The notes: generated by a model from the sequence alone, not told the origin. Shown: positions 1 through 9,185, numbered from the stretch's first letter. The stretch is DNA of 64,000 nt from CAWBJP01 sp963789165 (GCA_963789165.1 CAWBJP010000012.1:62001-126000), one strand, 5' to 3'. Program-made: numbers and translations.

Positions 1-482
1 CCGAACCGATGTTGCGGCGGGGGCAGGAGAACGTGGCCCGGGCCGGCGCCGGAGACCGGGTGCAGCTCGTCGCCGGGCGGGCCGAGACGCTGCCCTTTGC
101 CGACGGGACCTTCGACGGGCTGACCTTCACCTACCTCCTGCGCTACGTGTCCGACCCGGCGGCGACGCTGCGGGAACTGGCCCGGGTAGTGAAGCCGGGT
201 GCGCCGGTGGCCAACCTCGAGTTCCACGTCCCGCCCCAGCGGTTCTGGTGGGCCTGGTGGTGGCTCTACACCCGCGGCGTGCTGCCCGCCGCCGGAGGGC
301 TGGCCGGACGCTCCTGGTTCGAGGTGGGCCGCTTCCTGGGTCCGAGCATCTCCGGCCACTACCGCCGCTACCCGCTGACCTGGACGGTCGACGCCTGGCA
401 GGACGCCGGGCTCGTTGACGTCGGGGTCCGGATCATGAGCCTCGGTGGCGGCCTGGTGATGTGGGGCCGGAAGCGTGACTGA
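1..482 (+). CDS. Class I SAM-dependent methyltransferase, 3' part
   Basis: The reading frame is open from the first bases, so the N-terminal SAM-binding half lies outside the window. What remains (about 160 residues) contains the acidic strand and post-motif typical of UbiE/COQ5-type methyltransferases: LPFADGTFDGL followed by YLLRYV and a helix ending in the GAP turn. A Trp-rich segment (FWWAWWWLY) near the middle suggests membrane contact, as in enzymes acting on lipid or quinone substrates. The stop overlaps the GTG start of the next gene by 8 nt, indicating an operon. The substrate cannot be determined from this fragment. Confidence 0.75.
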   Translation, partial: EPMLRRGQENVARAGAGDRVQLVAGRAETLPFADGTFDGLTFTYLLRYVSDPAATLRELARVVKPGAPVANLEFHVPPQRFWWAWWWLYTRGVLPAAGGLAGRSWFEVGRFLGPSISGHYRRYPLTWTVDAWQDAGLVDVGVRIMSLGGGLVMWGRKRD

Positions 483-1209
483 GCCCGAGCGCCGCCCCGC
501 CTTCTACGCCGCCCGGGCCGGGGGCTGGCGTGACTGGTGGACCATCCTGCATCCCCCCTACACGGCCTGGCACCTGTCCTACGTCGTGCTCGGCGCCTGC
601 CTGGCCCCCCACCCCGACGCAATTCGACTGCTGGCCACGGTCCTGGCGTTCTTCTTTGCCGTGGGCATCTCCGCCCATGCCCTCGACGAGATCCACGGCC
701 ACCCGCTGCGGACCCGCATCCCCGACCGGGTCCTATGGCTGGCCGCCGGGGTTGGTCTGATCGCGGCGATGGCCCTGGGTCTGGCCGGCGTGCCCCGGGT
801 CGGAGTCGGGCTGGTCGCCTTCATCATCATCGGGCCCGTCCTGGTGGCCGGCTACAACCTCGAACTCCTCGGCGGGCGGCTCCACTCCGACGTCGGCTTC
901 GCCGCCTCCTGGGGCGCCTTCCCCGCCCTCACCGGCTACTTCGCCCAGGCCGAGCGGGTTGACCTCGTCGCCCTCGCCGGCGCCGGCGCCGCCTTCGGCC
1001 TCTCCTACGCTCAACGCAGCCTCAGCACCCCGGCCCGCCTCCTGCGCCGCCGTGTCACCCGCGTCGAGGGCTCGATGACCATGGAGGACGGCACGCTCCG
1101 CCCCATCGACGACCGCACCCTGCTCGCCCCTCTGGAGCAGGCCTTGCGGGCCCTTTCCTGGAGCATGGTCGCCCTCGCCGTCGCCCTGGCGCTGGCCCGG
1201 CTGGCTTGA
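475..1209 (+). CDS. Polytopic membrane protein, UbiA-prenyltransferase-like
   Basis: A 244-residue protein with about seven hydrophobic segments. The segment HALDEIHGHPLRT after the second helix and the YNLELLGG segment later resemble the polar loops of UbiA-superfamily proteins, but the canonical NxxxDxxxD prenyl-diphosphate motif is not clear, so catalytic activity is doubtful. The GTG start at 475 overlaps the preceding methyltransferase stop, so the two are co-translated; a methyltransferase beside a UbiA-like protein suggests lipid or quinone modification (inference). Family assignment is tentative. Confidence 0.55.
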   Translation: MTEPERRPAFYAARAGGWRDWWTILHPPYTAWHLSYVVLGACLAPHPDAIRLLATVLAFFFAVGISAHALDEIHGHPLRTRIPDRVLWLAAGVGLIAAMALGLAGVPRVGVGLVAFIIIGPVLVAGYNLELLGGRLHSDVGFAASWGAFPALTGYFAQAERVDLVALAGAGAAFGLSYAQRSLSTPARLLRRRVTRVEGSMTMEDGTLRPIDDRTLLAPLEQALRALSWSMVALAVALALARLA

Positions 1210-1273
1210 ACCGACCGCGTCGGTCAACGGGCCCGGGAACGATCGGCGGCGTTCGTGGCGTACGGTGGGCGTC

Positions 1274-1471
1274 ATGAAGGAGCGGGGTTATGAGACACCG
1301 GAAGAGGCGGCGCTGGCGTCGTACTCGCAGTCAGCCGGCGTCTTCGTCGTGCGCGTGGTCAGGGATGGTGACTGTGCCGAGGTCGATATCGACACCGACC
1401 CGTCCCTCCCTTACCTCATCGAGTGCATGAGGCGGAGAGACGGCCTCTGGTACGAACGCGGCGGTTACTGA
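1274..1471 (+). CDS. Small conserved hypothetical protein (65 aa)
   Basis: A short acidic protein beginning MKERGYETPEEAALASYS and ending WYERGGY. An in-frame GTG lies three codons upstream (1265); I chose the ATG because the codons before it overlap a plausible promoter -10-like TACGGT. The pattern of a short helix followed by alternating hydrophobic and charged strands is like small actinobacterial proteins of unknown function. It stands alone between the membrane protein and the convergent ferredoxin gene, whose stop overlaps its end by a few bases. Confidence 0.5.
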   Translation: MKERGYETPEEAALASYSQSAGVFVVRVVRDGDCAEVDIDTDPSLPYLIECMRRRDGLWYERGGY

Positions 1472-1773
1472 CGACGGTTCAGCCCGGTCCAGGTGTCGGG
1501 CAGGCGGACATGTACCTCGCCCACCGGGAGCGCCGTGCACGTGAGACACACGCCGGCGGCCCGCTCCTCGTCGGAGAAGAGCACGCGGGCCACGGTGCTG
1601 GTGTAGACGACCTGCCCTGAGATCAGTTCGACCTTGCAGGCGGCGCAACGGCCCCGGCGGCAGGCGTAGGGGAAGCGGAAGCCGGCCCGCAGGATGGCAT
1701 CGAGGACAGTCTCACCCGCCCGGGCGGGGACGGCCACTCCGTCGGCGACCACCGTCGCCCGACCGTTGCTCAT
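1465..1773 (-). CDS. Plant-type 2Fe-2S ferredoxin
   Basis: A 102-residue ferredoxin with the full CX4CX2CX29C cluster motif: Cys38, Cys43, Cys46 and Cys76 (YACRRGRCAACKVEL then GVCLTC). The start is the ATG of MSNGRATVV; further upstream codons lack family similarity. It follows the MOSC-domain gene on the same strand with a gap of about 47 nt. In E. coli YcbX, a MOSC core and a C-terminal plant-type ferredoxin are parts of one polypeptide, so this is probably the electron-transfer half of a split version of that system. Electron donor unknown. Confidence 0.85.
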   Translation of the reverse strand: MSNGRATVVADGVAVPARAGETVLDAILRAGFRFPYACRRGRCAACKVELISGQVVYTSTVARVLFSDEERAAGVCLTCTALPVGEVHVRLPDTWTGLNRRQ

Positions 1774-1820
1774 GTCCCCAGCGTACCGATCGACCTGACC
1801 GGGCCGGGAGGGGGTTCGCC

Positions 1821-2588
1821 TCACGTGAGCGCCACAAAGTCCCCGTTCCGGACGGTTCCGGCCGACGACACGGCGGCGTACACCCCGGCACACGGGTACC
1901 GCCCGCCGGCCACCTCCAAGCGGTTCTCCCGGGCGAGCGTCCGGAGCACCTCGGGGTCCTTCGGAAGTCCCTCCTGGGCCAGCGTGGTCATGACACACCG
2001 GGGATCGGGCATGACCACATCCAGCCGCGCCGAGTCACCGAGCCGCAGCCCGTGACCCGTCCACCCGTTCTCCACGAACCCGGTCTTTCCGGTGCTCACG
2101 ATGACGTTCATGCGAAAACGCCGCACGTCGAAACGGCTCCCGGGACGGAGCTCGCTGAGCCGGTCGAGGGTGGAGCTCGTCAGCACGGACACAGGGAAGA
2201 GATCGAAGAAGGGCGCGACGACGCCTTGTGGTGAAGGACCGGCCCGCTCCAGCGTGACCGAGCGACCCAGGTAGCCCGAGAGGGTGGCGTGGAGATCGGG
2301 GTCGTCGCTCCGCACCGAAGTGCCGTTCGGAAACGTGATGCACACGGGCGGAGGCGCGTCGCCCAGCCCCGGGGTCTCGACGAACGCGGCCCGGCACCCG
2401 AAGAGCTTCGGTCCTACCCGCGGGGTCTTCCCGGTCATCACCTTGCCGGTGTCCGACTCGATGAGCGCGTAGGCGCGGTCGCCGAGGAAACCGGCTTCGG
2501 TCAGGGCGGCGGTCTCGATCTGCTCGCCCCGCATGGACTTGACGGGGAATCGCCACAGGGCTCTGACGGTACCGACAGCCTCGCTCAT
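1821..2588 (-). CDS. MOSC domain protein (YcbX/mARC-like), Moco-dependent
   Basis: A 255-residue protein with an N-terminal MOSC beta-barrel (GTVRALWRFPVKSMRGE) followed by a MOSC domain. Cys198 in PDPRCVMTT matches the conserved Cys that coordinates molybdenum in the mARC/YcbX family, known for reducing N-hydroxylated compounds. Length is normal for a stand-alone two-domain MOSC protein. The ferredoxin downstream likely supplies electrons. Start is the ATG at 2588; a second possible start is not evident. Family assignment is firm, substrate unknown. Confidence 0.85.
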   Translation of the reverse strand: MSEAVGTVRALWRFPVKSMRGEQIETAALTEAGFLGDRAYALIESDTGKVMTGKTPRVGPKLFGCRAAFVETPGLGDAPPPVCITFPNGTSVRSDDPDLHATLSGYLGRSVTLERAGPSPQGVVAPFFDLFPVSVLTSSTLDRLSELRPGSRFDVRRFRMNVIVSTGKTGFVENGWTGHGLRLGDSARLDVVMPDPRCVMTTLAQEGLPKDPEVLRTLARENRLEVAGGRYPCAGVYAAVSSAGTVRNGDFVALT

Positions 2589-2642
2589 GCGAGCCGCCCC
2601 CTCTCCGGTCGAATGTGACGCTAACCCGCACCGTCTGCCTCA

Positions 2643-3831
2643 ATGGAGTGTGAGCACAGGAGCGAGCCCTTGAGTCGTCAGCACGGCACGGTCAGGCGGG
2701 CCGGCGTGGTGCGCTACCGCTTCGGCCGCCACCAACTGGACCGCGAGCCCGGGACGGCCACGACACCGACCGACGTCGGGCTCCTCGACTACGGCGTGCA
2801 GGACACGGGAACCATCGGAGCGGCCTGGGCGCTGGGCAATCGGGGTGCGCCGCCCGCCGGCCCGGATGACGTGTCCTTCGCCTGGACGGTACGGGGGGCT
2901 CCCCACGCCTACCGCCGGTCTGACATGGAGGCCGTGGCGGTGGCCACCGCGCCATGGTCGGAGGCCGACGCGGCCAAGCGGATTTTCGACGCCGCCAAGC
3001 CGCTGAAGGAGGCCGGGATCGCCACGCTCGATGCGTTGCGGGTCATCGCCGGTCACCTGCGGACCATCGTCGCCGAGCCCACAGTCAAGGGCGACGTCTC
3101 CGGCCGCCTCACCGGGTTGGTGGACGCGCCCTGACCTGCGCTTCTGCCGGCCGTGCGACGCTACCCACATCTACGAGCAGCCCTTCCGCCTCGCCGCCCT
3201 CCAGGCCGGCCTCGAGCTGGAGCCGGGGACCTCCCCGCCCGTGCTGCGCCGCATCCCCGGGCTGCGTCCCCCCCGGTACCGCCACCTGGCCGGCGGGGCC
3301 GAGGCTCGATTCGACGTGGTCCGCAACCACCTGCGGTTCTACGGCCCGGCCCGCATCCGCGACGTGGCCACCTTTCTCGACTCGCCGGTGAAGGAGGTCA
3401 AGGCGCACTGGCCCGACGACGCGGTGGAGGTGGTCGTCAGCGACCTCCCTCCCGCCCCCCGTCCGGAGCCCCGCTTCGTCCTGGCCGGTGATCTCGACGC
3501 CCTCACCGGCGGCGGGCCAGGCGGCCGGGCACGGACCGTGCGGCTCCTCGGCCCCCACGACCCCTACCTCCAGCTCCGGGACCGGGAGCTGCTGGTGGCG
3601 GACGAGGCGCGCCAGAAGCACCTGTGGCGGATGCTCGGACGTCCGGCGGGATCGCCGCCGACGGCGAGCTCATCGGGACCTGGCGACCCCGGACCTCGGG
3701 GAAGAAGCTCACGGTACGGATCGAGCCTCTGGGAGGCGCTCTCCGCCCGGGACCGTGCCCTCGTCGAGGAAGAGGCCGAGCGTCTCGCCGCCCACCGGGG
3801 CGATGTCCTCACCGGCATCGTGGAGGAGTGA
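2643..3831 (+). pseudogene. Winged-helix DNA-binding protein (AlkZ/HTH_42 family), frameshifted
   Basis: Three stretches in two frames join into one recognisable winged-helix DNA-binding domain protein of the family that includes AlkZ-type DNA glycosylases. Frame one (to about 3133) encodes RYRFGRHQLDRE and the central helices; frame two (about 3134-3640) encodes ATHIYEQPFRLAALQAGLEL, and VRLLGPHDPYLQLRDR; the first frame returns for GELIGTWRPRTSGKKLTVRI (about 3645-3725); then frame two again for LWEALSARDRALVEEEAERL. Breaks therefore lie near 3130, 3640 and 3728. Three small indels in 1.2 kb mean either a decayed gene or sequencing error. Confidence 0.7.
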
Positions 3832-3847
3832 GTCGCCCGGGATGGCG

Positions 3848-4306
3848 CTAGCCCGCACCGCCCGGGCGGCTGCGCAGATGGCGGCGGAAGCCGGCGACGG
3901 TGGCGTCCACCACCCGGTCATGGCCCCACCGCAACAGGGGAGACGCCACCCGGGCGGCCATGCGCATGGGGCGCTGCATCATCTCGATGGTCCAGTCCAC
4001 GCTGGCCCGGGTGCCGGCCCCTTCGGGGTCGAGGACGATCCGGGCGTGGCCCACCAGGTCGCCCTCGACCGAGGCGTCGATGCGCCGGGGCGGGTCACAG
4101 TCCAGGAGCACGACCCGCAAGCGCATCCGGTAGGGGAGCGGCGGGGCCACGACCCCGTGCAGGACGGAGCCCGCCACCAGTCCGGGTCCTTCCACCCGCA
4201 GCTCCCCGAGCCAGCCCCACCAGGATTCGAAACGATCGAAGCGCTCGACGGCCGTCCAGACCTCGTCGGGAGGGGCCGGGAGGCTGAACCGCCCCTCGTA
4301 CTCCAC
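3848..4306 (-). CDS. SRPBCC (START/polyketide cyclase-like) family protein
   Basis: A 152-residue protein with the fold signature of SRPBCC ligand-binding proteins: an N-terminal strand VEYEGRFSLPAPPDEVW, the FDRFESWWGWL segment, middle strands and a long C-terminal helix (DRVVDATVAGFRRHLRS). I took the GTG at 4306 as start because homology begins there; an upstream open stretch lacks family features. Such proteins bind hydrophobic ligands or act as cyclases; the ligand is unknown. It lies 35 nt downstream of a small membrane protein gene on the same strand. Confidence 0.7.
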   Translation of the reverse strand: MEYEGRFSLPAPPDEVWTAVERFDRFESWWGWLGELRVEGPGLVAGSVLHGVVAPPLPYRMRLRVVLLDCDPPRRIDASVEGDLVGHARIVLDPEGAGTRASVDWTIEMMQRPMRMAARVASPLLRWGHDRVVDATVAGFRRHLRSRPGGAG

Positions 4307-4341
4307 GACATAGGGCGAACCGGCCACCGCCGCCGCCCGCT

Positions 4342-4611
4342 CTAGCGTCGACGTCGTGGAGTCCGCACCTGACTGACGGTGAGGAACGATTCGATCATGA
4401 CGGCGATCAGCAGCAGGAAGGCGAGTTGCCGGAAGCCGGCGATGAGCGTGGCCAGGCCGAGTCCGAGCCCGAGGACCGAGATCCCGGCCCAGTCGCTCAA
4501 GGGCCGCCCGTAGGCGGGTCGCTTCCCCAGGATGGGCCGGGTGCGCCGGCGCGCCTCGGCCGCCGCGAGCAGGGCCAGCACCACCACCAACAGGACCACG
4601 AGGGGACGCAC
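4342..4611 (-). CDS. Small two-helix membrane protein
   Basis: An 89-residue protein starting with GTG. The N-terminal hydrophobic helix (PLVVLLVVVLALLAAAEA) is followed by a basic linker, then a second hydrophobic stretch (residues about 43-80) and a basic tail. No family recognised. It lies between the FtsX-like permease remnant and the SRPBCC gene, all on the minus strand, but is not obviously functionally linked. Confidence 0.5.
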   Translation of the reverse strand: MRPLVVLLVVVLALLAAAEARRRTRPILGKRPAYGRPLSDWAGISVLGLGLGLATLIAGFRQLAFLLLIAVMIESFLTVSQVRTPRRRR

Positions 4612-4666
4612 GGGCCCAGTATTCCATCCCGGAACCCCGGACCCGGCCGGCGTTCAGGCTTGAGCG

Positions 4667-7115
4667 TTACTCCAGGGCGGCTCGGGCCAGGGCAGGGGGT
4701 TCCCGCCCGGCCAGGAGCCAACCGGCCGCCGTGGCCAGCACGGGCACGCCGACGGCGGTGGCGGCCAGGTGGGCGAATGGCACCGTAGCCAGATCGCCCA
4801 GGTTGCCGATGTAGGCGCCGAGCATGACCAGATAGGCCCCGGCGATCCCGAGCACCACGCCGAGGACGGCGAGCGCCCCGGCCGTGGCCGCGGTGAGGTT
4901 GCGCCGGACCGTGCTCGTGGCCCCGGTGGCGGTGAGGGTGCGGAGGTCGCCGGCGCCCTCGCTGCGGATGAGGCCCACGGTCATGGCCAGGACGCCGAGG
5001 GCCAGGAGCATGCCGGCCGCCGTGGCCCCGGTGCGCAGCGTCGACAGCGACGCCTGGTGCTGGGCCGTCTCGACGGTAAACCCGGCGGCGACGGCCAGGT
5101 CGCGGGCCGCGGCCTTCTGCTCGCCGGTGAGGACACCGGCGCTGTCGATCAGCCATCCGGCCCGGACCGGTTCCCAACCCCGGCGCTGGACGGCCGCCGG
5201 GCTGATGAAGGTGTTGGGGAGGGAGGAATACCCGGAGTCGGGGATGGTGGCGCGGTCGCTGATCGTCATGTGGTCGCTCTTCGTGCTGAAGAGCTTGAAG
5301 TCACCTTCGGTCGCCACGGTCTGGATCTCGTGGGCGTCGAGGGTCCCGGGGTCGGCCCCCACCGCGTCGAGGAGCTGCGGTGACGCCACATGGAGCAGGA
5401 GCAGCGCGGCACGATCCTCGCCGGGGAACTGTTGGATCACCCCGAACGCCGGGCGTCCCTGGCCGGCGAAGGGGTCGGGCCGGAGACCCTGGTTCGGGTC
5501 GACGACCATGTCCAGGGGGATCACCGTGGCGTGGTCGAGCGTCGCCGCCAGTTCGCCGACGCGGGCGTCGAGCGCCGCGGTCTCGGCCGGCGCCCGCACC
5601 GGGGTCAGGAGCGGGTCGAACCGCTTGTCGCCCTGGATGAGGATCAGGACCTGGCCATCGGCCAGGTTGCTCTGGCTCTGGGCCTCGGAGGCGCTGGCGA
5701 TGATGACCACGGACACGGGGACGCCCAGGGCCAGGATGATGGCGGCCAGGGCGGCGCCGGAGCGGGCCTGGTAGCGGCCCAGGTCGCGCAGGGCGAGACG
5801 GGCGGCGATGGGCAGGCGGGACGCCGACGTGGCGGCGGCCCGGATGGCCAGCGGGGCGACGAAGAGCACGCCGATGGGTGTGGCCAGCATGCCGGCGATG
5901 ATGAGGAAGGGGTTCTGCTGGTCGGCGAGGGCGAAGCAGCCCACGCCCGCCACCATCAGGAGTACGGCCACCAGCGCCGAGCGGTGCGCCGGCTTCGGCC
6001 GGGGCGGTCGCATCGACAGCGCCGACATGATCGGGATACGGGCCACCGCCCGGGCCGGCCACCACGCCGCCGCCGTTGCCGTCAGGACCGCCAGCACCAC
6101 ACTGGTGGCCAGCAACCACCAGGGCGCCGCCAGGCCACCGATCCGGTGCCCGGCCGCTTCCTCCACCCGCCCGGTCGCCGCCACCCAGCCCACGAGGCCG
6201 GCGCTGGTGCCGATCGCCGCCGCGATCAACCCGACGAGGACGCCGTTGATCAGGGTCACGAGCCGGACCTGGCGTTCCGTGGCCCCCACCGCGGCCAGCA
6301 TGCCGAGCTCCCGCAGCCGCCGCTGGGCCATCACCACGAATCCGGCGGCGGCGATGAGGGCGACGAGGAGGAGGCCCACCGTGGCCATGCCGAAGGTGAG
6401 TACCGCCGCCACCGCCTGCTCGTTGGGCCGGCTCTCCCGATCGACGTTGCCCTCCACGGTCATCAGGGAGCGGAAGGCGTCAATGTCGCCGTGGACCAGG
6501 ATGGTCACCCGGTCGGAACTCGGGTGAGCCCTGGACCAGGATGGTCACCCGGTCCGGAACCTCGGTGTGGAGCGGGGACACGAGGACGAATTCGTCGTCG
6601 AGGTCGCCCGGGTTCTCGATGAGGCCGACGACCCGGCGGCTCCGGTCTTCGAGCGCGAAGGTGCCGCCGACGGCGACCTCGAGGGTCTGGGCCGCGGCGT
6701 CCGTGACCGCCACCTCGCCGGCGGCCGTCGGGTAGCGGCCCTGGCGCAGCGCCAGCATCGGTGCGCTGTAGGCGCCCTGGGGGTCCTGGGCCCGGAACTC
6801 GATGTCATCGGCCAGGCCGGGGACGGGGACGGTCCGGGTGGTGATCACGTCGATGGTGCCGAAGTACCGCTCGGCGGCGGCGAGGTCGGTGGCGGTGGCT
6901 GCGGGGTCCGAGCCGGCGAAGGTGATGCGCTGGTCGGCGGCCCCGAAAATCCCCGAGCCGTCGGACCCCATGTTGTAGCTGAAGGTGGCGGCGAAGGTGG
7001 TGGTGGTGACGGCCACGCTGAGCAGGGCCAGCACCAGGATCTGCTGGCGCCACTCGGCCCGGAACAGCCTCCACCCCCAGCGCAGTACGGCCCGCCGGGC
7101 CGCGGCCGACTTCAC
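4667..7115 (-). pseudogene. FtsX-like ABC transporter permease, broken by a 40-nt duplication
   Basis: This encodes a MacB/FtsX-type permease of about 800 residues: an N-terminal helix (ILVLALLSVAVTTTTFA), a large extracytoplasmic domain, one FtsX three-helix block with the LGMLAAVGATERQV coupling region, and a second such block at the C-terminus. The frame changes at about 6510-6550, where a 23-nt sequence is repeated at exactly 40-nt spacing; removal of 40 nt rejoins the frames. The GTG start at 7115 overlaps the TGA of the ABC ATPase gene (GTGA), so permease and ATPase are translationally coupled. Either a disrupted gene or an assembly artefact. Confidence 0.8.
6492..6554. repeat. 40-nt tandem duplication inside the FtsX permease gene
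   Basis: A 23-nt sequence (starting TGGACCAGGATGGTCACC) occurs at 6492-6514 and again at 6532-6554, with partial similarity continuing after each copy. The offset of 40 nt equals 13 codons plus one base, exactly the frame difference between the two halves of the permease. In protein terms the segment DRVTILV appears twice, once at the end of each frame. Confidence 0.85.
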
Positions 7116-7837
7116 GGGGTCAGTCCGGAGGCGAGGAGCGACTCCGGCCCGGCCGGAGGTGCGGTCTGGTCGATGATCCGACCGTCGCGGATGAAGACGA
7201 CCCGGTCGGCCCACGACGCCAGCTGGGCGTCATGGGTCACGATCACGCCGGCCACGCCGCGCTGGCAGGCGGCCTTCACCAGGCGCATCACGGCTTCGCC
7301 GTTGACCGAGTCGAGGGCGCCGGTGGGCTCGTCGGCCAGGAGCAGGTGGCGCTCGCCGGCCACGGCCCGGGCGATGGCGACCCGCTGGCGCTCACCGCCG
7401 GAGAGCTCGTCGGGATAGCGCCCCGCCTTGCCCGCCAGGTCGAAGCGGTCCAGCGCCTCGAGGCCCGCCGCCCGAGCGGCCTTGGTGCCGACGCCGTCGA
7501 GTTCCAGGGGCAGGGTGACGTTCTCCAGGGCGGTGAGCCCGGCCAGGAGGTTGAAGTCCTGGAAGACATAGCCGATGGCGCGCCGGCGCAGCCGGGCCCG
7601 GTCGTTCTTCGACAGCTGGGAGACGTCGGACCCGCTGATCAGGACCTGGCCGCTGGTCGCCTCCTCCAGGGTTCCGGCGATGGTCAGCAGCGTGCTCTTG
7701 CCCGAACCGCTGGGGCCCATGATGGCCACCAGCTCGCCGGCTTTGACGATCAGGTCGACGGCGCGCAGGGCGTGGACCTCGGTGGGTCCCGAGCCGTAGA
7801 TCTTCGACACCTGGCGCAGTTCCAGGGCGGCGGTCAT
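7112..7837 (-). CDS. ABC transporter ATP-binding protein (MacB/LolD type)
   Basis: A 241-residue ATPase with Walker A GPSGSGKS (residues 41-48), Q-loop FQDFN, signature LSGGERQR (146-153), Walker B LLLADEP and the switch His in VIVTHD. It belongs to the LolD/MacB branch that pairs with FtsX-like permeases. The ATG at 7837 overlaps the stop of the PadR gene upstream (ATGA), and its stop overlaps the permease GTG, giving a padR-ATPase-permease operon. With the permease broken, transport by this pair may be lost. Substrate unknown; related systems export lipids, peptides or drugs. Confidence 0.9.
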   Translation of the reverse strand: MTAALELRQVSKIYGSGPTEVHALRAVDLIVKAGELVAIMGPSGSGKSTLLTIAGTLEEATSGQVLISGSDVSQLSKNDRARLRRRAIGYVFQDFNLLAGLTALENVTLPLELDGVGTKAARAAGLEALDRFDLAGKAGRYPDELSGGERQRVAIARAVAGERHLLLADEPTGALDSVNGEAVMRLVKAACQRGVAGVIVTHDAQLASWADRVVFIRDGRIIDQTAPPAGPESLLASGLTP

Positions 7838-8445
7838 CGCCGGGCCCCCATGGCGCGGCGGGACTTGCGGAACGTGGGTGCGGAGCCCGGGGTGGCGGGT
7901 GTCTCCGGCGTGCCGGTCGCCGGGATGGCGGCGGGGAACCGCTTCAGGCGGACGTCGGCGGAGTCGAGCCAGCGGATCACCGCCTCCAGGCGGAAGATCT
8001 CGGCATCGGCCACCAGGGCCAGGCCGACGTCGTCGGCGTCGGCGTGCTCCTTGAGTCGGGTGTAGCGCTGCATGGTCTGGACGAGGTGGCGGCGGTGGAC
8101 CTGCAACAGCTCCTCGACGTCGACCCCGGGCAGGCTCAGGGCGACGAGCACCTTGATGACGAGCTCGTCGCGGGGCGGGACGCTCTCGTCGGGCGGCGTG
8201 CGCAGCCAGGCGATGAGCTCGCTCGAGCCGGCGTCCGTGATCCGGAAGCCCTTCTGGGGGCCGTCCGGCTCGGCGTCGTCGGATTCGACGAGCCCGTCGC
8301 GCTCGAGCCGCTGCAGGGTCGTGTACACCTGCCCGACGTTCAGGGGCCACACCTCGCCGGTGCGAGCCTCGAACTCGAGGCGCAGCTGCAGGCCGTACTT
8401 GGGGCCCTCACTGAGGAGCGCCAGCAGGGCGTGCTTGACGCTCAT
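7834..8445 (-). CDS. PadR family transcriptional regulator
   Basis: A 203-residue regulator with the PadR winged helix at the N-terminus (MSVKHALLALLSEGPKYGL, then VGQVYTTLQRLERDGLV) and the Vir-type C-terminal coiled dimerisation helices (DELVIKVLVALSLP... to about residue 165), then a Pro-rich tail. PadR proteins commonly repress adjacent transporter operons and respond to small phenolics or drugs. It is first in the operon with the ABC ATPase and FtsX permease, and a dyad symmetric site lies just upstream of its start, so autoregulation is likely. Confidence 0.85.
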   Translation of the reverse strand: MSVKHALLALLSEGPKYGLQLRLEFEARTGEVWPLNVGQVYTTLQRLERDGLVESDDAEPDGPQKGFRITDAGSSELIAWLRTPPDESVPPRDELVIKVLVALSLPGVDVEELLQVHRRHLVQTMQRYTRLKEHADADDVGLALVADAEIFRLEAVIRWLDSADVRLKRFPAAIPATGTPETPATPGSAPTFRKSRRAMGARR

Positions 8446-8466
8446 GACTTCATTCCGTGGGTCAGC

Positions 8467-8493
8467 ATACTGAGTATCATACGAGATATACTC
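8467..8493. promoter_or_regulatory. Candidate PadR operator/promoter
   Basis: About 20-50 nt before the padR start there are overlapping inverted repeats: ATACT-G-AGTAT (8467-8477) and GAGTAT-N10-ATACTC (8472-8493). On the minus strand a good -10 hexamer TATGAT lies within this AT-rich island, while the surrounding sequence is very GC-rich. Position and symmetry fit autorepression by the adjacent PadR protein. Confidence 0.5.
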
Positions 8494-8590
8494 CTGCCCT
8501 GGAATGGGGTGCCGGGAGCTTTGTCCCTTTCTCCGTCCGGCCTGTCGCCCGACGCATGATGGGCGCTCCCACCGACCAAGGGAGATCGAC

Positions 8591-9172
8591 ATGCCGGGAC
8601 AAGCGCCCCAGTTGGACGACGAGCGCGACCTCCTGGTCGCCTATATCACCCAGCAGCGCGACGGGCTGCGTAACGCCGCCTACGGCCTGACCGACGCGCA
8701 GGCCCGCCTGACCCCGACCGCCAGCTCGCTCAGCATCGGGGGGCTCATCAAGCACTGCACCGAGATGGAGCGGAGCTGGATCGACCTGGTCCTGCAGCGC
8801 CCGCGCCATGGTGGCCAGGAGGCGCAGGAGTCCAATTACGAGGACGGCTTCCGCCTCGGGCCCGACGAAACGCTGGCCGGCGTTCTCGCTCTCTACGACG
8901 AGGTCGCCGCGGAGACCGAGGCGGCCATCAAAGGGATTGACCTCGGCCAGGACGTCCCCGTTCCCAAAGGCGTGCCCTGGTTCCCCGCCGACCTCGACGC
9001 CTGGTCCGTCCGGTGGGTGCTCCTCCATCTCGTCGAGGAGACCGCCCGCCACGCCGGCCACGCCGACATCATCCGGGAGGCGATCGACGGCGCCACCATG
9101 TATGCCCTCATGGCCGCAGCCGAAGGCTGGCCCGCCACCGAATGGCTCCAGCCCTGGGAGCCGGCGTCGTAG
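8591..9172 (+). CDS. DinB family protein (mycothiol-dependent enzyme type)
   Basis: A 193-residue four-helix-bundle protein. The metal-binding His of DinB/DUF664 proteins are seen in IKHCTEMERSW and in the HLVEETARHAGHADIIRE helix (HxxxH-type spacing). In actinobacteria this group includes mycothiol-dependent thiol transferases. The ATG at 8591 is preceded by GGGAGATCG, a good ribosome-binding site. It is transcribed divergently from the padR operon, sharing the intergenic region that holds the candidate operator. Confidence 0.75.
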   Translation: MPGQAPQLDDERDLLVAYITQQRDGLRNAAYGLTDAQARLTPTASSLSIGGLIKHCTEMERSWIDLVLQRPRHGGQEAQESNYEDGFRLGPDETLAGVLALYDEVAAETEAAIKGIDLGQDVPVPKGVPWFPADLDAWSVRWVLLHLVEETARHAGHADIIREAIDGATMYALMAAAEGWPATEWLQPWEPAS

Positions 9173-9185
9173 AACTGCGATCCGA

